From: JAWWBG01 sp033721095 | GTDB taxonomy: Bacteria > Actinomycetota > Nitriliruptoria > Nitriliruptorales > Nitriliruptoraceae | NCBI GenBank assembly: GCA_033721095.1 | Contig: JAWWBG010000136.1 | Span: 1-7,468, forward strand | Direction of reading: 5' to 3' | DNA length: 7,468 nucleotides | Shown here: positions 5,700 through 7,468 of the stretch, one piece after another | Layout of the letters: every line of letters begins with the position of its first letter | Numbering within the stretch: position 1 is the stretch's first letter | Made by a program: the position numbers and the translations under genes | The notes under the pieces: generated by a model | The model's input: the letters and a program-made list of their open reading frames with translations, nothing else | What the model was told of the DNA's origin: nothing | The model's database searches: none

Positions 5700-6815
5700 T
5701 CAGATTCCCCGATCAGCACCCGCCGACGGATGCGTCCACACGCTGACCGCTGCCGGCTCCATCGTCGACATCGCCGCATGCGCCAGCTGATCGGTGATGC
5801 GGCGCATGGCCGTCTCGTCCCGAAGGGCACGAGCCAAGTCGTCGACGACTCGTTGTCGGTCCCAATTCGTACGGTTGAAGCGCCGGTCCACAGCGGTCCG
5901 AACGCGCCGGTGTGCCGTGGAGAAGAGCCCAACAACGGTGAGCGTGGACACCGCCACGGCCAGGGCGTTCTGCGAGGGAAGGAGGGACGTCACGATTGCG
6001 ACACTGCCGATGTACGTGAGCGCGAGCAGCGTGGCGAGGATGGCGTACGCAACGGTTCGGGAAACGATGCGGTCAATTTCGAACAGCCGGTACCGCGTGA
6101 TGGCGATCAGGATGGCCAACGGGAGAAGGGAGGTGGCCACCGCATCGATGGCCAGGAACTGCATGGTCGACAGCTCGAAGACGATGTCGAACAGGTACAG
6201 GAACTGTCCCGAGAGGGCAAACAAGAACCACTTCACCTGTCGTTGGGCGACCGGCTCGAGCCGGCGATAGCGACCGATCTGCATGCCAAGTGCGAAGGGG
6301 ACCCCGGCAAGGATGGTCACGAGGACAACCTCGAAGGCCGCCTCGTCCTCGATGCCCACGGCACCGACGGTGGCCAGCACCTCGAGACTGACGCCGATGA
6401 TCGTCACGATCCCGATCGTCCAGGCGAGCGCGCGGGCAGGGCGCGACGGGAACCTGCCAGTCGGGAAGACCAGAAACAGGACGACGAGCGAAACCACGAG
6501 AATCGCCGCCACCTCGGTCACGACTTCGGCAGCCGTGCTCTCCCTCGTCAGAACCACGTTTTCGGCGGCATAGGCCCACGGGAAGCCGGCGCCGGGAACG
6601 ATCAGGAGCCACCCGATGGTCGGTTGCTCGGTTCGCAGCACGATGATCGTGCCTGCCAGCACCAACAGGACGTTCGGGGGCGACACGATGAGCAGGGCGC
6701 TCAGCAGCGTTGCCTCGGGAGCGTCGTCAACCGTCGTGAGCAGAAAGGCCACGCCACCGGTCATCACCAGCCAGCCGGCGGCGAGCAGGAGGTATTTGCG
6801 GTTCAGCCCGGCCAC
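5700..6815 (-). CDS. Polytopic membrane protein resembling the input module of actinobacterial histidine kinases, without a kinase domain
   Basis: This 371-residue protein has about nine or ten hydrophobic segments, roughly at 8-28, 44-60, 66-82, 99-117, 131-150, 160-178, 195-212, 224-240, 253-275 and 284-300. It carries motifs I associate with membrane sensor kinases of Actinomycetota and Chloroflexota: FPTGRFPS (117-124), QRQVKWFLFALS (191-202), RYRLFEIDRIVSRTVAY (241-257) and VDRRFNRTNWDRQRVVDDLA (309-328). The cytoplasmic tail reaches VSVWTHP (357-363), where such proteins often end or continue into a GAF or HisKA_3/ATPase region, and stops 8 residues later. No phospho-acceptor His box or ATPase motif is present. 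The GTG start follows a strong GAGGAGGG. No better in-frame start exists downstream of the clpP stop. The stop lies 4 nt before one possible start of the next gene, so the two are probably co-transcribed. The function is unknown; sensing or scaffolding is only a guess. Confidence 0.85.
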   Translation of the reverse strand: MAGLNRKYLLLAAGWLVMTGGVAFLLTTVDDAPEATLLSALLIVSPPNVLLVLAGTIIVLRTEQPTIGWLLIVPGAGFPWAYAAENVVLTRESTAAEVVTEVAAILVVSLVVLFLVFPTGRFPSRPARALAWTIGIVTIIGVSLEVLATVGAVGIEDEAAFEVVLVTILAGVPFALGMQIGRYRRLEPVAQRQVKWFLFALSGQFLYLFDIVFELSTMQFLAIDAVATSLLPLAILIAITRYRLFEIDRIVSRTVAYAILATLLALTYIGSVAIVTSLLPSQNALAVAVSTLTVVGLFSTAHRRVRTAVDRRFNRTNWDRQRVVDDLARALRDETAMRRITDQLAHAAMSTMEPAAVSVWTHPSAGADRGI

Positions 6816-6817
6816 AA

Positions 6818-6825
6818 CCCTCCTC
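6818..6825 (-). promoter_or_regulatory. Strong Shine-Dalgarno of the membrane-protein gene, deciding a GTG start
   Basis: GAGGAGGG ends 2 nt before the GTG at 6815 and contains a full AGGAGG. It is the best ribosome binding site in the window and supports GTG as the start codon. Confidence 0.7.
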
Positions 6826-6866
6826 AGCGCCGCGATTCCGTCGATCAGCGCATGATCGCGCTGCTG

Positions 6867-6883
6867 CGTTACGGAACCGTTAC
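6867..6883. repeat. Operator-like imperfect inverted repeat between clpP and the membrane-protein gene
   Basis: GTTACGG (6868-6874) and CCGTTAC (6877-6883) form 7-bp arms with one mismatch around an AA centre. CGTTAC also appears twice as a direct repeat (6867-6872 and 6878-6883), 11 bp apart, close to one helical turn. The element lies 52 nt upstream of the GTG start and about 20 nt after the clpP stop, in an 87-nt gap. It could be a regulator site for the downstream operon. It lacks the GC-stem and U-tract of an intrinsic terminator. I could not place a convincing promoter around it. Confidence 0.3.
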
Positions 6884-6902
6884 CGACGGCGAGGCGAGTC
6901 GG

Positions 6903-7468
6903 TCACGACGTGCCGGAGCTTTCGGCGACGTGCTCCTGCTGGACCGATCGCGACTCGATGATCTCGTCGACGATCCCGTAGTCCTTGGCCGCGTGGGCGT
7001 CCAGGATGAAGTCACGGTCCGTGTCGCGGGCGATCTGCTCGACCGACTGCCCGGTCTTGGCGGCCAGGATCTCGTTGAGGAGGTCCCGCATGCGCAGGAT
7101 CTCCTTGGCCTGGATCTCGATGTCGACCGACTGGCCCTCGGCGCCGCCCGACGGCTGGTGCAGGAGGATCCTCGAGTGCGGGAGGGCAAACCGCTTGCCC
7201 TTCGTGCCCGCCGCCAACAACACCGCAGCGGCCGAGGCGGCCTGGCCCATGCAGATGGTGGTGACGTCGGACTTGATGTACTCGATGGTGTCATAGATCG
7301 CGAACAACGCGGTGATCGACCCGCCGGGCGAGTTGATGTAGATCGCGATGTCCTTGTCCGGGTCCTCCGATTCGAGGTGCAGGAGCTGCGCCATCACGAG
7401 GTTGGCGATCTCGTCGTTGACGGGGGTGCCGAGGAACACGATCCGCTGTTGGAGGAGCCGCGAGTAGA
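6903..7468 (-). CDS. clpP: ClpP, ATP-dependent Clp protease proteolytic subunit, ClpP2-like (N-terminus outside window)
   Basis: ClpP is the barrel-shaped serine peptidase that degrades proteins unfolded by ClpX or ClpC. About 188 residues are visible. The frame is open to the window edge, reading YSRLLQQRIVFLGTPVNDE, so the internal GTG near 7439 is not the start. Counting from that Tyr, the catalytic triad is S78 (GQAASAAA), H103 (ILLHQPSGG) and D152 (DTDRDFIL). The spacings of 25 and 49 residues equal those of E. coli S97/H122/D171. YINSPGGS (43-50) is the substrate-strand and oxyanion region. The GQAASAAAVLLAAGT stretch resembles mycobacterial ClpP2 rather than E. coli ClpP, so a clpP1 partner may lie just upstream, outside the window. 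The C-terminus runs on past DEIIESR with a short polar tail. Product assignment is firm; the ClpP2 label is from remembered sequences. Confidence 0.96.
   Translation of the reverse strand, partial: YSRLLQQRIVFLGTPVNDEIANLVMAQLLHLESEDPDKDIAIYINSPGGSITALFAIYDTIEYIKSDVTTICMGQAASAAAVLLAAGTKGKRFALPHSRILLHQPSGGAEGQSVDIEIQAKEILRMRDLLNEILAAKTGQSVEQIARDTDRDFILDAHAAKDYGIVDEIIESRSVQQEHVAESSGTS

Noticed and set aside
4097..5746. Plus-strand open frames of 273 and 258 codons opposite the AGPS-like gene
   Set aside because: They have no motifs and no plausible ribosome site, and conserved AGPS-type coding lies on the opposite strand.
6903..7439. ClpP starting at the GTG at 7439
   Set aside because: Codons further upstream encode YSRLLQQRI, part of the conserved ClpP N-terminal region, so the true start is outside the window.
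1..7468. tRNA, rRNA, CRISPR array, insertion sequence or attachment site
   Set aside because: No cloverleaf-like segment, regularly spaced repeats, transposase motifs or terminal inverted repeats were seen on either strand.

Overview
This 7.47-kb window comes from a high-GC bacterium. All six genes lie on the minus strand, so transcription runs from the right end to the left. The right-end gene is a ClpP protease subunit whose GQAASAAAVLLAAGT active-site stretch resembles actinobacterial ClpP2 (recalled, not searched). With the GC-rich codon use and an actinobacterial-style membrane sensor module, this suggests Actinomycetota. A high-GC Chloroflexota lineage is also possible.

Layout in transcription order: clpP (6903-7468, N-terminus outside the window); an 87-nt gap with an operator-like repeat; a polytopic membrane protein (5700-6815) resembling the input half of a histidine kinase without its kinase; an AGPS-like FAD oxidoreductase (3986-5581, or from 5695); a GlpD-type glycerol-3-phosphate dehydrogenase (2382-3989); an FGGY carbohydrate kinase (832-2385); a 169-nt gap with several hairpins; and clpX (1-662, C-terminus outside the window).

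The oxidoreductase, dehydrogenase and kinase genes are joined by two 4-nt stop/start overlaps (GTGA and ATGA). They look like one translationally coupled unit. The enzymes suggest a cytoplasmic and membrane-edge pathway around three-carbon polyol phosphates: a kinase phosphorylates a polyol or sugar, GlpD moves electrons from glycerol 3-phosphate to quinone and makes DHAP, and the AGPS-like enzyme acts on a DHAP-type or related phosphorylated substrate. The exact substrates cannot be read from the sequence. The kinase lacks key glycerol-binding residues of GlpK. The AGPS-like enzyme keeps nearly all the AGPS catalytic positions but has HQH in place of HHH.

The most unusual feature is the position of this metabolic cassette and the orphan sensor-like protein between clpP and clpX, two genes that are commonly adjacent. 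I saw no RNA genes, CRISPR arrays, insertion sequences or phage genes.
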